IMG/VR virus record: IMGVR_UViG_3300047476_000161
Coordinates: 1 to 61,650 of that record
Source: a virus
DNA: 61,650 bases
Reading direction: 5' to 3' (one strand)
Of this stretch, positions 23,918 to 32,027 are shown in pieces (the stretch's first letter is position 1; each line of letters starts with the position of its first letter). The notes under the pieces are model-generated. The model was not told the origin of the DNA. It saw only the letters and a list, made by a program, of their open reading frames with translations, and made no database searches. The position numbers and the translations under genes were made by a program.

Positions 23918-24387
23918 CAGGAAAACAGTTCTTTAATTTCTTTTTTATCTAGGCCAGATTGCTCTGCTAGGTCTTTAATTGCATCTTCTGAGTTGACTTG
24001 GATGAATAGCTCAATCTCGTCGTCTCGCAGGTGCGGATACTTTTTACTTAGCCACTTGGCTAATTTATTCTGAGCTTGTTTTTTAGGAGGCTTAATAAAA
24101 GGATGCAGTTGCTTTTTGCCAATGCCCGCTAGTTGTAGCGTCATCCAATGTAACTCGTTATGCTTGCTACCTAGTGCACTAAAGTTCTTATTACAGAACT
24201 CGTTTACAGTTAGCAAATAGTGTTCTTGTATGTAGTCAGGGCCGTCTACACTGCTAGCAAAGCGCATAGCTACCCAAGGACTAAACTCTTTTTGTTGTTC
24301 TTCGTCTAATGAATTATACCACTGCGCCTGTCTACGGTCCAGTGCCAATAACATATCAGGTAATTGTATTTTGCGCTCTGCTGCCAT
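23917..24387 (-). CDS. 62: probable clamp-loader small subunit (gp62-like)
   Basis: A 156-residue helical protein. FSPWVAMRFASSV near residues 35-47 resembles the gp62 segment in which a short conserved FxPxxxxR(A/W) helix begins the protein, and NKLAKWLSKKYPHLRDDE resembles its basic C-terminal helix with the KW element. Gp62 with gp44 loads the sliding clamp. Neither gp44 nor gp45 is in the window, so the assignment rests on motif style and the neighbouring replication genes. Confidence 0.55.
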   Translation of the reverse strand: MAAERKIQLPDMLLALDRRQAQWYNSLDEEQQKEFSPWVAMRFASSVDGPDYIQEHYLLTVNEFCNKNFSALGSKHNELHWMTLQLAGIGKKQLHPFIKPPKKQAQNKLAKWLSKKYPHLRDDEIELFIQVNSEDAIKDLAEQSGLDKKEIKELFS

Positions 24388-24388
24388 A

Positions 24389-24889
24389 TTAAACCATATT
24401 GTGTAGTGCTAGTACGTCGGGGACTTTTTGTGTTTCTTTAACAAAGTATGCACAAGGAGGATCTTCGCCATCAGTTAAAGGTACTGCAAGTATATGCCCA
24501 AATTTTAATTTAGGGAAATACCACTTAACTTCTGTGTAGACATTAACTAGTTCTAAAGGCTCGAAGTGTGGCTTAAATCCTGTAATAGGATTAAACACAA
24601 ACGCTTTAAAGCCCCTGTCGTTAATTGTCATCAGAGATACAATTTCCGGCTCGCCAAAGTCGGGTTCTCCTATGATCACACTCCAATCCAAAGGCATTTG
24701 GATTAGCTTGCCTCCGATTTTAATCACTGCCGCTGGTGCATTAAAACTTTCCATAAAGACCATCGGAACAAAGTGATAGTCTACGTTGTTAGTATTGCTG
24801 TAGTCAAGTACAGCATACCTTAAATCGTCGACTTCTTCAGGCATATCGTTCATATCGAATGCCACGTTATCGGTTGTTAGTATTTTCAT
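24389..24889 (-). CDS. conserved hypothetical protein (166 aa)
   Basis: Beta-rich protein (DYHFVPMVFMESFNAP, AAVIKIGGKLIQMP) with a C-terminal segment GEDPPCAYFVKETQKV. I associate this type with aquatic T4-like phages but know no function. Its ATG at 24889 lacks a Shine-Dalgarno and lies six bases past a promoter -10 box (24896-24901), so a leaderless transcript is predicted. It is followed by the gp62-like gene after one base. Confidence 0.65.
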   Translation of the reverse strand: MKILTTDNVAFDMNDMPEEVDDLRYAVLDYSNTNNVDYHFVPMVFMESFNAPAAVIKIGGKLIQMPLDWSVIIGEPDFGEPEIVSLMTINDRGFKAFVFNPITGFKPHFEPLELVNVYTEVKWYFPKLKFGHILAVPLTDGEDPPCAYFVKETQKVPDVLALHNMV

Positions 24890-25471
24890 TTAACTATTAT
24901 AATGTCTATTGTCGGATAATTCAAGTACCAAAGAGGCAAATAAATCGCTTCCTGTCTCTACGTTTGTTTTCCAGGATTCTGCACTGTCTCCGTTAGCGTG
25001 ATCCGATACGTGTTTGTATATACGCCAAGGTATGCCGTGTATGTTAGCAGCCCTTGCTATTGCATAACCTTCCATATCGACTAAATCGCAATGGTCAACA
25101 AGCCAGGGGTCTGTATCTGTAACAAAACTGTCTCCTGTGCCTAGTCTTAGTCCAGGTCTAGAGTTAGTCAGGTACAATGAAGTATCTTTACTAAACGGTG
25201 TAATGCCACGAGGTCCTAAGTCTGCAGGTAACATATCACGTTGACAAACTTTGGTTACTTCTTTAAATCCAGTTGCCCCGCTAATTGATCCAGCTGTTCC
25301 ATAGTTAACAATCATATCCGGGCTATAGAACCTAATAGCAGTTAATGTTGTTAATGCCGCATTAACTTTGCCTACCCCCGAATACACTATGTCAACACCT
25401 GCTTGCGTTAACAGTTGATTTGCTTGACCACTGAGCTCTTGCTCTAGTGCTACTACTACTAAAACTTTCAT
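24890..25471 (-). CDS. MTA/SAH nucleosidase-like protein
   Basis: A 193-residue nucleoside phosphorylase-fold protein of the Pfs/MtnN type. ALEQEL carries the first catalytic Glu, GVGKVNAA and NYGTAGS form the ribose pocket, VDMEGYAIA is the purine-binding Met-Glu motif, and SDHANGD carries the catalytic Asp. It would cleave S-adenosylhomocysteine and/or 5'-methylthioadenosine, by-products of methylation and polyamine synthesis. The ATG at 25471 overlaps the uvsW stop (ATGA). At 193 residues it is shorter than the bacterial enzyme (about 230), so the fold is trimmed. Confidence 0.82.
   Translation of the reverse strand: MKVLVVVALEQELSGQANQLLTQAGVDIVYSGVGKVNAALTTLTAIRFYSPDMIVNYGTAGSISGATGFKEVTKVCQRDMLPADLGPRGITPFSKDTSLYLTNSRPGLRLGTGDSFVTDTDPWLVDHCDLVDMEGYAIARAANIHGIPWRIYKHVSDHANGDSAESWKTNVETGSDLFASLVLELSDNRHYNS
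24896..24924 (-). promoter_or_regulatory. start-proximal promoter upstream of the 166-aa gene
   Basis: TTGAAT (24919-24924), 17-bp spacer and perfect TATAAT (24896-24901) inside the 3' end of the nucleosidase gene. The ATG at 24889 is six bases beyond the -10 box. Confidence 0.6.
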
Positions 25472-26922
25472 TTCCACTTTAACTTATTAATGGTGTAAGG
25501 ATACTTGGCATCTTGATAATACTTCTTCCTTACAGTAAGATGTTTCTTACTAAACTTTGCGTTGGATGTAATATCCCAAATTTGCACACTGTCTTTGTCT
25601 TGTGCTTTTCTTATACCGCGTCCAATACTTTGGATAACACGGACAAAACTTTTCCCGGGTTCCACAAGCACCAGATTAAAAATACGAGGGATGTTAATGC
25701 CCACAGCAGCAACACCATAGGTAGCCACAATAACCTTCCCATCAGCCGACGCAACGTCGTCATATTCATCCTTTCTGTCTTTTGATTTCATCGAACCACT
25801 GATAAACACACTACCGGGGATAGCTTCACAAATCATCTCGCCACTCTTAACCCTATCCACTAGAATAAGTGTATTACCTGACTCGGCAATACGGTTAAAC
25901 ATAGTAACAAGATAATTGATACGCTTCTGGTTAGTTGTTAGATAAGTTAGTTCTTCTTGATATGTCTTGTACTCTACATCATCTGCTAACTGCACAATGT
26001 TTACATCGCAGCTAGCTAGAACGCCTGCTTCTTGTAGTTCATTGGCGGTTAGCTTGTTAACTACATTGCCGAGAGTGGCAAAGATGCCGACTTGTTCATA
26101 TTCTTCTTTAGGGATAGTACCTGTCAGCCCCCAGCGAATAGGTACATTTGCAAATGGGCCGCTTAGTAGCTTTTGCAATACATCTGCCTTGGCTTGATGT
26201 ACTTCGTCTACAATGACTGCCACCATACCTTGTCCAAACTCTTGTAAGCTAAGGTCGCTATCACCTTCTTTAAAACGCTTTTCCATACTGTTTAGGCTTT
26301 GCCAAGTACAAATGGTATGTGTTTTGCCTACTTCCTTTTTGTCTCCGAAATACACACCTACGTCTAGGCCTAAGTTGTGGTAGTCTTCGTATGTTTGACG
26401 TACTAGGTCCTTGTTAGGGACAATAACAATACTGCGACCGTAGGGTTCTACTAGCCTGCTAAGTGTAGCAGTCATAATAGTCTTGCCTGCGCCCGTCGAT
26501 ATTTCCTGTACGCACTGCGGATTTGCAATAAATTCATTTACTGCGGTTACCTGATAATCACGCAATAAGATAGGCTCGCCTTCCTTGGGATGACCTTTTG
26601 GCCACACTGCACCCTCGTGGAAGGTTTCTGTTACTACAGGGAATTGAAAGTCGTGATGCTGACGTTCATCTTTAACTTCTACAGTGTAGCCTGCATCTAT
26701 AATGTCCGGTAGTAGCCTATCTAACAAGTTGAGATAAGTCCTGCCTCCTATAGTGCAGTAGCTAACGCACCCGTCCCATCGACCTAACTTATAAGCAGGG
26801 GTGTGATATGCGTGTGGTTGGAAAAATTTAAGTTTCTTTTCAAGTGTGCGTCTGACCCCAATGTCGAGATTTTTAAGGTGGACGTTCACTTCGTCTTCAA
26901 TATGTATCGTACAAGTGTTCAT
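25468..26922 (-). CDS. uvsW: UvsW-like ATP-dependent helicase
   Basis: A 484-residue SF2 helicase for fork reversal and recombination. Walker A STGAGKTIM is at about 142-150, DEVH at about 239-242, and motif III-like GLTGT follows. The C-terminal RecA domain has VRVIQSIGRGIRK (motif VI). A T4-like N-terminal region precedes the helicase core. It has no Shine-Dalgarno at its ATG (MNTCTIHIE) and a promoter -10 (26929-26934) only six bases upstream. It overlaps the nucleosidase gene by four bases. Confidence 0.93.
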   Translation of the reverse strand: MNTCTIHIEDEVNVHLKNLDIGVRRTLEKKLKFFQPHAYHTPAYKLGRWDGCVSYCTIGGRTYLNLLDRLLPDIIDAGYTVEVKDERQHHDFQFPVVTETFHEGAVWPKGHPKEGEPILLRDYQVTAVNEFIANPQCVQEISTGAGKTIMTATLSRLVEPYGRSIVIVPNKDLVRQTYEDYHNLGLDVGVYFGDKKEVGKTHTICTWQSLNSMEKRFKEGDSDLSLQEFGQGMVAVIVDEVHQAKADVLQKLLSGPFANVPIRWGLTGTIPKEEYEQVGIFATLGNVVNKLTANELQEAGVLASCDVNIVQLADDVEYKTYQEELTYLTTNQKRINYLVTMFNRIAESGNTLILVDRVKSGEMICEAIPGSVFISGSMKSKDRKDEYDDVASADGKVIVATYGVAAVGINIPRIFNLVLVEPGKSFVRVIQSIGRGIRKAQDKDSVQIWDITSNAKFSKKHLTVRKKYYQDAKYPYTINKLKWK

Positions 26923-26928
26923 ACATAT

Positions 26929-26958
26929 AGTTTACACTAACGCAGAACACAAAGTCAA
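26929..26958 (-). promoter_or_regulatory. start-proximal promoter for uvsW
   Basis: TTGACT (26953-26958), an 18-bp spacer and TAAACT (26929-26934) on the minus strand. The uvsW ATG at 26922 follows six bases later. The -10 is weaker than in the other promoters, and the -35 overlaps the U-tract of the upstream terminator. Confidence 0.45.
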
Positions 26959-26985
26959 AAAAATAGCTACCATAGGTAGCTATTT
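26955..26985 (-). terminator. intrinsic terminator
   Basis: An 11-bp perfect stem (AAATAGCTACC / GGTAGCTATTT) with a 3-base loop and a T-run on the minus strand. It ends the AAA+ ATPase transcript just before uvsW. Confidence 0.9.
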
Positions 26986-27000
26986 AAGGAGCAAGCAATT

Positions 27001-28059
27001 TTAGCCGCGTTTCATAACAGTGGTCTCTGCCAAACGCTTCCAGCCATTGGGCTTCATTTTAACAAGGTCGGCTACCTTGAGCACAGTACGCAGACTAACT
27101 TCACGCAGGCGGGCGGCATTGTCAATAACAAAGTCCATAACTTCTTTCTTCTGCTCGTCGCTGAACTCGTATTTGTCAAGCATACCGTCCTTGACAATCT
27201 GCTTAATACGAATGAACTTGTCGCGGGTAGTGTCCATAGTCAAGTCCAAATAGTGGCAACGGCTTTCCAATGCGCCCAGGTGATCGCGGAGCTTGGCACT
27301 GCGGATGTGTTCAAACTTAAGGTTAGTAATGAACACTACGCTACCTTTAAAGTCAAAGCGATCTGGCACACCTTCACGGCGCAGAACAGAGCTGTCGGTG
27401 TTCCAGCTGATAGTACGCTTGTCGGAACTATCTAGTGCAGCCTTAAGAATGTTCAACGAAACATCGTCAAGCAAAATGCTGTCGCAGTCGTCAAACACCA
27501 GCACACTGTTAGTATCGCTGTACTTATACAGTTGCACGTACAGGCCGATGGCACTCATTGCACCTTTAATAACTTCGTAACGCACCTTGCGCTGGCCGAT
27601 GCGGTCAAAGAAGCTAGCTTGCTCTAGCACTTTCTCAACGCCGAAGCTCTTACCAACGCCGGGAGGGCCGCTAACAATCATTGCCTTAACAGTGCCTTCA
27701 CGTGCACCTTCAGTCATTTCTTCCAGAATCTGGAAACGTTCGCGAATACGCTCAATGGCTTCTTCTTCAGTTTCCTCAGGGACACTTGCAACAGGAGTAT
27801 CCAAATCCACTACAGTACCTTTCTTGTATGCCTCAATGTCACGGTCGGACATATCTTCAATGGTAGAGCCAGTAACTTCGATGTCACTGAACTTTACCTT
27901 AATCTTAACTTCGTCAGGGCAACCAGGAAACATACCGTCATTGCGGACCTTAACAAAGCCGCCCTTGGCGCCTTCGGTATAGCCTTGCACAAGACGCAGA
28001 GTCTTGTTAGCAACTTTGAAATTACGGTACTCACCTTGACGAATAGTAACTTGAGCCAT
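27001..28059 (-). CDS. AAA+ ATPase (352 aa)
   Basis: Walker A GPPGVGKSFG (about 131-140), Walker B VLVFDDCDSI (about 186-195), sensor I-like VVFITNLKF. Related AAA proteins occur in several phage lineages as 'putative ATPase'. The N-terminal 100 residues are a beta-rich domain. It is not gp44 by its motifs, so a clamp-loader role is not supported. Early expression is expected from the conserved promoter at 28093-28121. The substrate is unknown; protein remodelling or DNA-replication assistance are candidates. Confidence 0.85.
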   Translation of the reverse strand: MAQVTIRQGEYRNFKVANKTLRLVQGYTEGAKGGFVKVRNDGMFPGCPDEVKIKVKFSDIEVTGSTIEDMSDRDIEAYKKGTVVDLDTPVASVPEETEEEAIERIRERFQILEEMTEGAREGTVKAMIVSGPPGVGKSFGVEKVLEQASFFDRIGQRKVRYEVIKGAMSAIGLYVQLYKYSDTNSVLVFDDCDSILLDDVSLNILKAALDSSDKRTISWNTDSSVLRREGVPDRFDFKGSVVFITNLKFEHIRSAKLRDHLGALESRCHYLDLTMDTTRDKFIRIKQIVKDGMLDKYEFSDEQKKEVMDFVIDNAARLREVSLRTVLKVADLVKMKPNGWKRLAETTVMKRG

Positions 28060-28092
28060 TTAGTTTCCTTTGTTGTTTAACGCAATACAAGT

Positions 28093-28121
28093 ATTATAGT
28101 GCCAAACGAATTTCTCGTCAA
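28093..28121 (-). promoter_or_regulatory. sigma70-like early promoter for the AAA+ ATPase gene
   Basis: TTGACG (28116-28121), 17-bp spacer and TATAAT (28093-28098) on the minus strand. The ATG at 28059 has AAGGAAA as Shine-Dalgarno. Confidence 0.8.
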
Positions 28122-28122
28122 A

Positions 28123-28257
28123 TCACTTGCACTCTTGCTCGAGTGCTTCGAGCAAAAAATGTGTATACTTTTGTATAAAGATGGCAAACCACATACTATT
28201 GAGTACGTCCTCGGGGCAACCGGCACGTTCGCAAAGTTGTTTCAGTTCTTCGTTCAA
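28123..28257 (-). CDS. short protein with TTG start (44 aa)
   Basis: Read directly from sequence: TTG start at 28257 with AGGA seven bases upstream, stop TGA at 28123-28125. Product begins MNEELKQLCERAGCPEDVLN and ends in a hydrophobic plus acidic helix (FLLEALEQECK). Such 'NEELKKL...' small proteins occur in many phages. It has its own promoter at 28290-28318. Function unknown. Confidence 0.55.
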   Translation of the reverse strand: MNEELKQLCERAGCPEDVLNSMWFAIFIQKYTHFLLEALEQECK

Positions 28258-28289
28258 TTTTGTATCCTGTTTTGTTAACCTATGCCATA

Positions 28290-28318
28290 ATTATAGCAGG
28301 TTCGGATTTATTGGTCAA
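28290..28318 (-). promoter_or_regulatory. sigma70-like early promoter, conserved-spacer family
   Basis: TTGACC (28313-28318), 17-bp spacer AATAAATCCGAACCTGC and TATAAT (28290-28295) on the minus strand. It drives the 44-residue gene. The spacer shares its first nine bases with those of the 2.2, 46.9 and 47.2 kb promoters. Confidence 0.8.
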
Positions 28319-28325
28319 ATTTTGG

Positions 28326-28736
28326 TTAGTCTTCGATAGCACGGCGCAGGATAAGCTCTTGCCTGCTAAACGCTTCGATTTCCCAAGGGCGGTCCAAATA
28401 ATTAGTACTTTTTTTGTACTGTTTTCCTGCCCAAATGTTAGTACCGCGTGGGCCGTACTTGAGCTGGCCTTTTGCTAGTTGCTTAACGTGCACTAGCTCG
28501 TGGGCTAGCGTCATACCGATTTCTTTTAACTTGCGGTGTGGCTTAATTACAACAAGATAAGCGCCAGTGGCGGCTGTCAAATCTAATGTAACTCCCTGGT
28601 TGTCTTCGCACTCGTCGTAGATGCGAATTAGTAATGCTTTGGTACTATTTTCTAATTTAAGCTGTTTAAGCATCGACGGTAGCAGTGCTTCAACGAACTT
28701 TTTATTCCTGCGACTGCCTTCTACTTTGATTTCCAT
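28326..28736 (-). CDS. small zinc metallopeptidase-like protein (136 aa)
   Basis: HELVHVKQ (about residues 79-86) is a gluzincin-style HExxH zinc motif, and DRPWEIEAFSRQ about 35 residues on could give the third ligand Glu. The protein is too short for SprT and lacks a signal peptide, so it acts inside the cell if active. Shine-Dalgarno AGGAGAG. Early expression from 28759-28787. Protease activity and target are inferred, not shown. Confidence 0.7.
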   Translation of the reverse strand: MEIKVEGSRRNKKFVEALLPSMLKQLKLENSTKALLIRIYDECEDNQGVTLDLTAATGAYLVVIKPHRKLKEIGMTLAHELVHVKQLAKGQLKYGPRGTNIWAGKQYKKSTNYLDRPWEIEAFSRQELILRRAIED

Positions 28737-28758
28737 CGTGCTCTCCTAAGTAACCCAT

Positions 28759-28787
28759 AGTATAACACTTTTGGATTTATCAGTCAA
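28759..28787 (-). promoter_or_regulatory. sigma70-like early promoter, conserved-spacer family
   Basis: TTGACT (28782-28787), 17-bp spacer GATAAATCCAAAAGTGT and TATACT (28759-28764) on the minus strand. It sits directly downstream of the terminator at 28789-28809. Confidence 0.75.
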
Positions 28788-28788
28788 A

Positions 28789-28809
28789 TAAAAAGCCCCT
28801 TGCGGGGCT
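28789..28809 (-). terminator. intrinsic terminator
   Basis: A six-bp stem AGCCCC / GGGGCT with a 4-base loop and a T-run on the minus strand, just after the uvsY-like stop. Confidence 0.85.
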
Positions 28810-28812
28810 GTG

Positions 28813-29274
28813 TTAGTCTAAGCGAGCGTCATCTAGTCCGGCTACCCTTAGCTTAACAATGTTACTAACGTTCCAGTTAAGGCTGTCGAACCCTTTCATT
28901 ACACCTAGCCAGTAGTTACGCAATAGTGCTAACTCGTTGATTAGCTTTTGCAAGTTAACTACATCTAAGTCTCCGTCTACATACTTTTCAGCATCTCGGC
29001 TACTTAGTGCACGATTGTAATTCTCAATGAACTTCTTAAACTTCTCGCTACGCAACTTGCGGAGGTCAATGTTAAGATGCTCTAAGATGGCTTCAATTGT
29101 TTGAAGTTGCCCGAACCTATTTTCAAATATGCCGGGCAAAGTCTTTGCAACTGTTTCCAGGTTACCTTTTACTTTTAGCTCACGCCTAGCTGCATCGAGT
29201 TCATTTTCATAAAACGCAATACAGTTAGGCAGTTGACTAATGTCATTAGTAACGGCGTGGAACCAATTAATCAT
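28813..29274 (-). CDS. uvsY: probable UvsY-like recombination mediator (153 aa)
   Basis: A small helical, basic/acidic protein in the UvsX neighbourhood. Its C-terminal pattern (helical ALLRNYWLGVMKGFDSLNW then IVKLRVAGLD) is consistent with UvsY, whose last helix also ends in a short basic-hydrophobic segment. T4 UvsY is 137 residues. It overlaps the preceding gene by eight bases. Mediator function (displacing gp32 for UvsX) is inferred from size and position. Confidence 0.5.
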   Translation of the reverse strand: MINWFHAVTNDISQLPNCIAFYENELDAARRELKVKGNLETVAKTLPGIFENRFGQLQTIEAILEHLNIDLRKLRSEKFKKFIENYNRALSSRDAEKYVDGDLDVVNLQKLINELALLRNYWLGVMKGFDSLNWNVSNIVKLRVAGLDDARLD

Positions 29275-29542
29275 AGTCTGGCTCGTCTCCGTAACCTAGA
29301 TCATCATAGCCGCCATCATCGTCATCGAGGAATTCTTCTTCACCATCCTCGGGATACATTTCCTTAAAGGCTGCATCTAGGTGTCGATCCTCGCCTTTAA
29401 TTTCTTGCATCACAAATTCAATGTCGATAAATTCCTCTGCTTGACGAACATATGCCATTGCAGCTTCGCCGATTTCTTTCTTAGAGATATAAGGTTTTAG
29501 GCTTAGCCATAAGTTTAGAAATAGATCGCTGTCTTGATTCAT
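29267..29542 (-). CDS. small protein with acidic tail (91 aa)
   Basis: Helical first half, then a strongly acidic, Gly/Tyr-containing C-terminus (FLDDDDGGYDDLGYGDEPDYD). It lies one base from uvsX and overlaps the uvsY-like gene. Acidic tails of this kind mimic DNA or bind basic recombination proteins. The role here is unknown. Confidence 0.6.
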   Translation of the reverse strand: MNQDSDLFLNLWLSLKPYISKKEIGEAAMAYVRQAEEFIDIEFVMQEIKGEDRHLDAAFKEMYPEDGEEEFLDDDDGGYDDLGYGDEPDYD

Positions 29543-29543
29543 A

Positions 29544-30632
29544 TTATTCCTCTGTAGTAATTTCGCCTGTTTCTTCGTCTACTGTAACAGAACTAATGTT
29601 AGTTGATAATGTATCTCTGTACATTACTTCATCCATTAATTTATCTAAGCAGCCTTCTTCGTTGCGCTCCCACTCCTTACGGAATAGCTTAATTTCTTCG
29701 CCGGACTTTAGTGTCACCTTTAGACGGTTGCCGTCTTTTTGTAGCAAGCCACGACCCTCACACAAGTCGACTAGACCACTGTGTGGGCTCATACCTTTGT
29801 CATAAGGAATTTTAACTTGTACAGATTCAAAAGGTTTAGCGTAACGTGTCTTCATAATCTTGCAAGCGGCGCGGATACCGTTTACTTCAGAAGTCTTGTT
29901 ACCATCTTCGTCTTCTTTTAGCTTTAGCTTACGCATAGCAACAACGATAGAGCTGGCATAGATAAAGCCTTGACCGCCACTGATCTTGTCATCTGGATCA
30001 AACATATCCTGACTTGCGTAGGTGTGGTTAGTTGCAACTAGACCGATGTTTAGGTTACCAAACATATTAACACAGTTACGAACTAGTGCTGTAAGTGCTT
30101 TAGGCTTACGGCCCATATCGCCTTTTAAGTCGCCGCCGTCGAACTGATTTACGTCAGTTGGAGTTAATAGCATACCTAGACTGTCTAGTACGAAAAGTAC
30201 TTTAGGTCGCTCGTCTTCTGGCATTTCGCGATAGTCCTTAACGAAAGTACTAATCATCTTAGCAACATCGTCAATCATAGCCATATTCAGCTTGAGCAGT
30301 TTCTTCTCGTCGGTGTCGACACCTAGAGCGTGTAGCCAGGCTTCGTCTAGTGCGTTTTCTGTATCAATTAGCACTACATAAATGCCTTGTTCCTGTGCGT
30401 GGCGTACAAGGTTGCCTGAGCAAATGTAGCTCTTGCCTGCACCGGACTCACCTGCAAACACAGTAACTTTACCCATCGGAATACCTTTGTTAAAGTCTCC
30501 GCTAACTAGGTAGTTAAGTGCGTGATTGCCGGTACTGACCCAATCAGTCGGGTCATTAAAGCCTACGCTAAGACCATCAATGCTCTTAGTTAGACTCTTT
30601 CTAAATTTTGTAACGTCAAACGGTTTTGTCAT
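29544..30632 (-). CDS. uvsX: UvsX-like RecA recombinase
   Basis: A 362-residue RecA-fold strand-exchange protein. Walker A GESGAGKS (about 61-68), Walker B-like VLFVLDSLGML, the ATP-binding NTENALDE segment and L2-region SGGQGFIYASS are visible. T4 UvsX is 390 residues. It works with the gp32 and uvsY-like genes around it. AAGGAAG precedes the ATG. Confidence 0.94.
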   Translation of the reverse strand: MTKPFDVTKFRKSLTKSIDGLSVGFNDPTDWVSTGNHALNYLVSGDFNKGIPMGKVTVFAGESGAGKSYICSGNLVRHAQEQGIYVVLIDTENALDEAWLHALGVDTDEKKLLKLNMAMIDDVAKMISTFVKDYREMPEDERPKVLFVLDSLGMLLTPTDVNQFDGGDLKGDMGRKPKALTALVRNCVNMFGNLNIGLVATNHTYASQDMFDPDDKISGGQGFIYASSIVVAMRKLKLKEDEDGNKTSEVNGIRAACKIMKTRYAKPFESVQVKIPYDKGMSPHSGLVDLCEGRGLLQKDGNRLKVTLKSGEEIKLFRKEWERNEEGCLDKLMDEVMYRDTLSTNISSVTVDEETGEITTEE

Positions 30633-30888
30633 TTTCTTCTTCCTTCTGTTCTATGTTATACGACATCATCATACGAGTCAACGGTTCCATTTGCTTTTGG
30701 AATACTTCAGGAACTTGTTCCGCAACTCGGGCCATATCCCAATCACTAGGATAATGTCGTAAAATACTCCAGGCCTGCTGCCGTACAGCTTTAGGGATTC
30801 TGGGATATTTTTTAGTATCGTTTGCTAGCTCACCTAAAAATTTACTAGCCCACAATACTGCACGGTATCGTTCGTCGGGTAATGTCAT
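30616..30888 (-). CDS. BPSL0761-like small conserved protein (90 aa)
   Basis: MTLPDERYRAVLWASKFL and the RQQAWSILRHYPSDWDM motif match a small family of unknown function known from bacteria and phages (BPSL0761 type). The ATG at 30888 with AGAGAAG upstream is preferred over an earlier ATG at 30927, which lies in the terminator region. It overlaps the uvsX start by 17 bases. Confidence 0.7.
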   Translation of the reverse strand: MTLPDERYRAVLWASKFLGELANDTKKYPRIPKAVRQQAWSILRHYPSDWDMARVAEQVPEVFQKQMEPLTRMMMSYNIEQKEEENDKTV

Positions 30889-30930
30889 ATCTTCTCTACT
30901 TCGTGAGAGTAAGCGTTTTTTGTGCATAAA

Positions 30931-30957
30931 CTAAACAAGGGGTTTCCCCCTTGTTTT
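30931..30957 (-). terminator. intrinsic terminator after gene 32
   Basis: A 10-bp stem AAACAAGGGG / CCCCTTGTTT with a short loop directly after the gp32 stop codon. The T-tract is interrupted (TTGTTTAGTTT). Confidence 0.8.
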
Positions 30958-30958
30958 A

Positions 30959-31957
30959 TTAGGCTGCACTCTTACGGTTACGAATCATTGATAGTAAGTC
31001 ATCAACGCTTGGCTTACCGGCTGCTGCTGGAGCAGGAGCAGATGCTGCTGATGTATCGAATGGAGGATCATCGTCCTCAGTTGCTTGAGGTGCTGCCACC
31101 GGAGCAGGTGCTGCCTTAGGTGCAGGAGCAGGTGCTGCGCTTGTAGTTGAACCTGTCGCAACTTCATCGCGATAGCCAGCTGGCTTATAGAACTGTGCCC
31201 AACGTGCTGGGTCATATAGTTCGCCATCTACACTTGCTTCGAACATTTCAACGATAGCGTTTAGTTCTTCAGCATTTGGCTTCTTAGGCATAAAGTCGTT
31301 TAGGTTGTACAAGTTATATTGTGCAATAGCACCTAGTTCTTGCTCGTTCAAGCTACGTTCTTTACGTGCCCAAGTAGATGTAGAGTAGTCAGCATAACCG
31401 CCCTTAGAAGTCTTGACTAGACGGAAGTCAGTACCTTGGACATAGTCGGTTGGTAGTTCTTCCATCTCAGGGTTCATAAGTGCGCTCTTGATGATACCGA
31501 AGATGCTTGGGTTGATGATGAAACGACGGATTGGATTTTCCGGTTGGTCGTCTGCTAGTGGATTTGTTGGTACAAAACCTTGGAAGATGTAGCTACGCTT
31601 CTTCCAGTACTTACGACCCATTTCTTCCATACGTGGGTCTTTGAACCAAGGACGGATTGCAGCGTGGACTGGGCAAGTCTCATTCCACATTTCCATACAA
31701 GGAACTTTTACTGTAACTGGTTTATTAGTGTCGCCACCTTTAACACCGCTAAACGGGATGTTAATGATTTGACGTTCGCGCCAGAAGAATGTGTTTGATT
31801 CGTCTGCGTCTGGGAGGAATCGAAGAACTGCTGTTGAGCCTTCGGGAATATTCCAAAATGCGTAAATTGAATTGTCGCCGCCGCCTGTGTTGCCTTGGGA
31901 CTTTGTACGCTCTTCTTGTTGTGCTAGTTTCGCACGGATTTCTGCTAGTGATGCCAT
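30959..31957 (-). CDS. 32: single-stranded DNA-binding protein (gp32-like)
   Basis: A 332-residue ssDNA-binding protein. The N-terminal basic LAST-like region, a Cys/His zinc region (VPCMEMWNETCPVH), an OB-like core and an acidic, Ala/Pro-rich tail (DDDPPFDTSAAS) fit gp32. T4 gp32 has 301 residues; the extra length is in the low-complexity linker. The leader carries a promoter (32031-32060) and two dyads. GGAG precedes the ATG. Confidence 0.92.
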   Translation of the reverse strand: MASLAEIRAKLAQQEERTKSQGNTGGGDNSIYAFWNIPEGSTAVLRFLPDADESNTFFWRERQIINIPFSGVKGGDTNKPVTVKVPCMEMWNETCPVHAAIRPWFKDPRMEEMGRKYWKKRSYIFQGFVPTNPLADDQPENPIRRFIINPSIFGIIKSALMNPEMEELPTDYVQGTDFRLVKTSKGGYADYSTSTWARKERSLNEQELGAIAQYNLYNLNDFMPKKPNAEELNAIVEMFEASVDGELYDPARWAQFYKPAGYRDEVATGSTTSAAPAPAPKAAPAPVAAPQATEDDDPPFDTSAASAPAPAAAGKPSVDDLLSMIRNRKSAA

Positions 31958-31970
31958 AATGTTTCTCCTA

Positions 31971-32000
31971 TATTAGCCTAGTTAAGTTAGTATTAGCCTA
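31971..32000 (-). repeat. direct repeat in the gp32 leader
   Basis: The 10-base sequence tattagccta (plus strand) occurs at 31971-31980 and 31991-32000, a period of 20 bp, inside the untranslated leader. Confidence 0.75.
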
Positions 32001-32002
32001 GA

Positions 32003-32027
32003 TAGTACCTACACCGTGTAAGTACTA
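32003..32027. promoter_or_regulatory. 25-bp dyad overlapping the predicted gp32 transcription start
   Basis: A near-perfect inverted repeat with 12-bp arms TAGTACCTACAC and GTGTAAGTACTA around a single central base (one mismatch). Its right arm covers the predicted +1 position of the promoter at 32031-32060. Operator or mRNA 5' hairpin are both possible. Confidence 0.65.

Noticed and set aside
27001-28059. Assignment of the AAA+ gene as clamp-loader gp44
   Set aside because: The N-terminal beta-rich domain, lid and overall motif order do not look like gp44; only the P-loop is shared.
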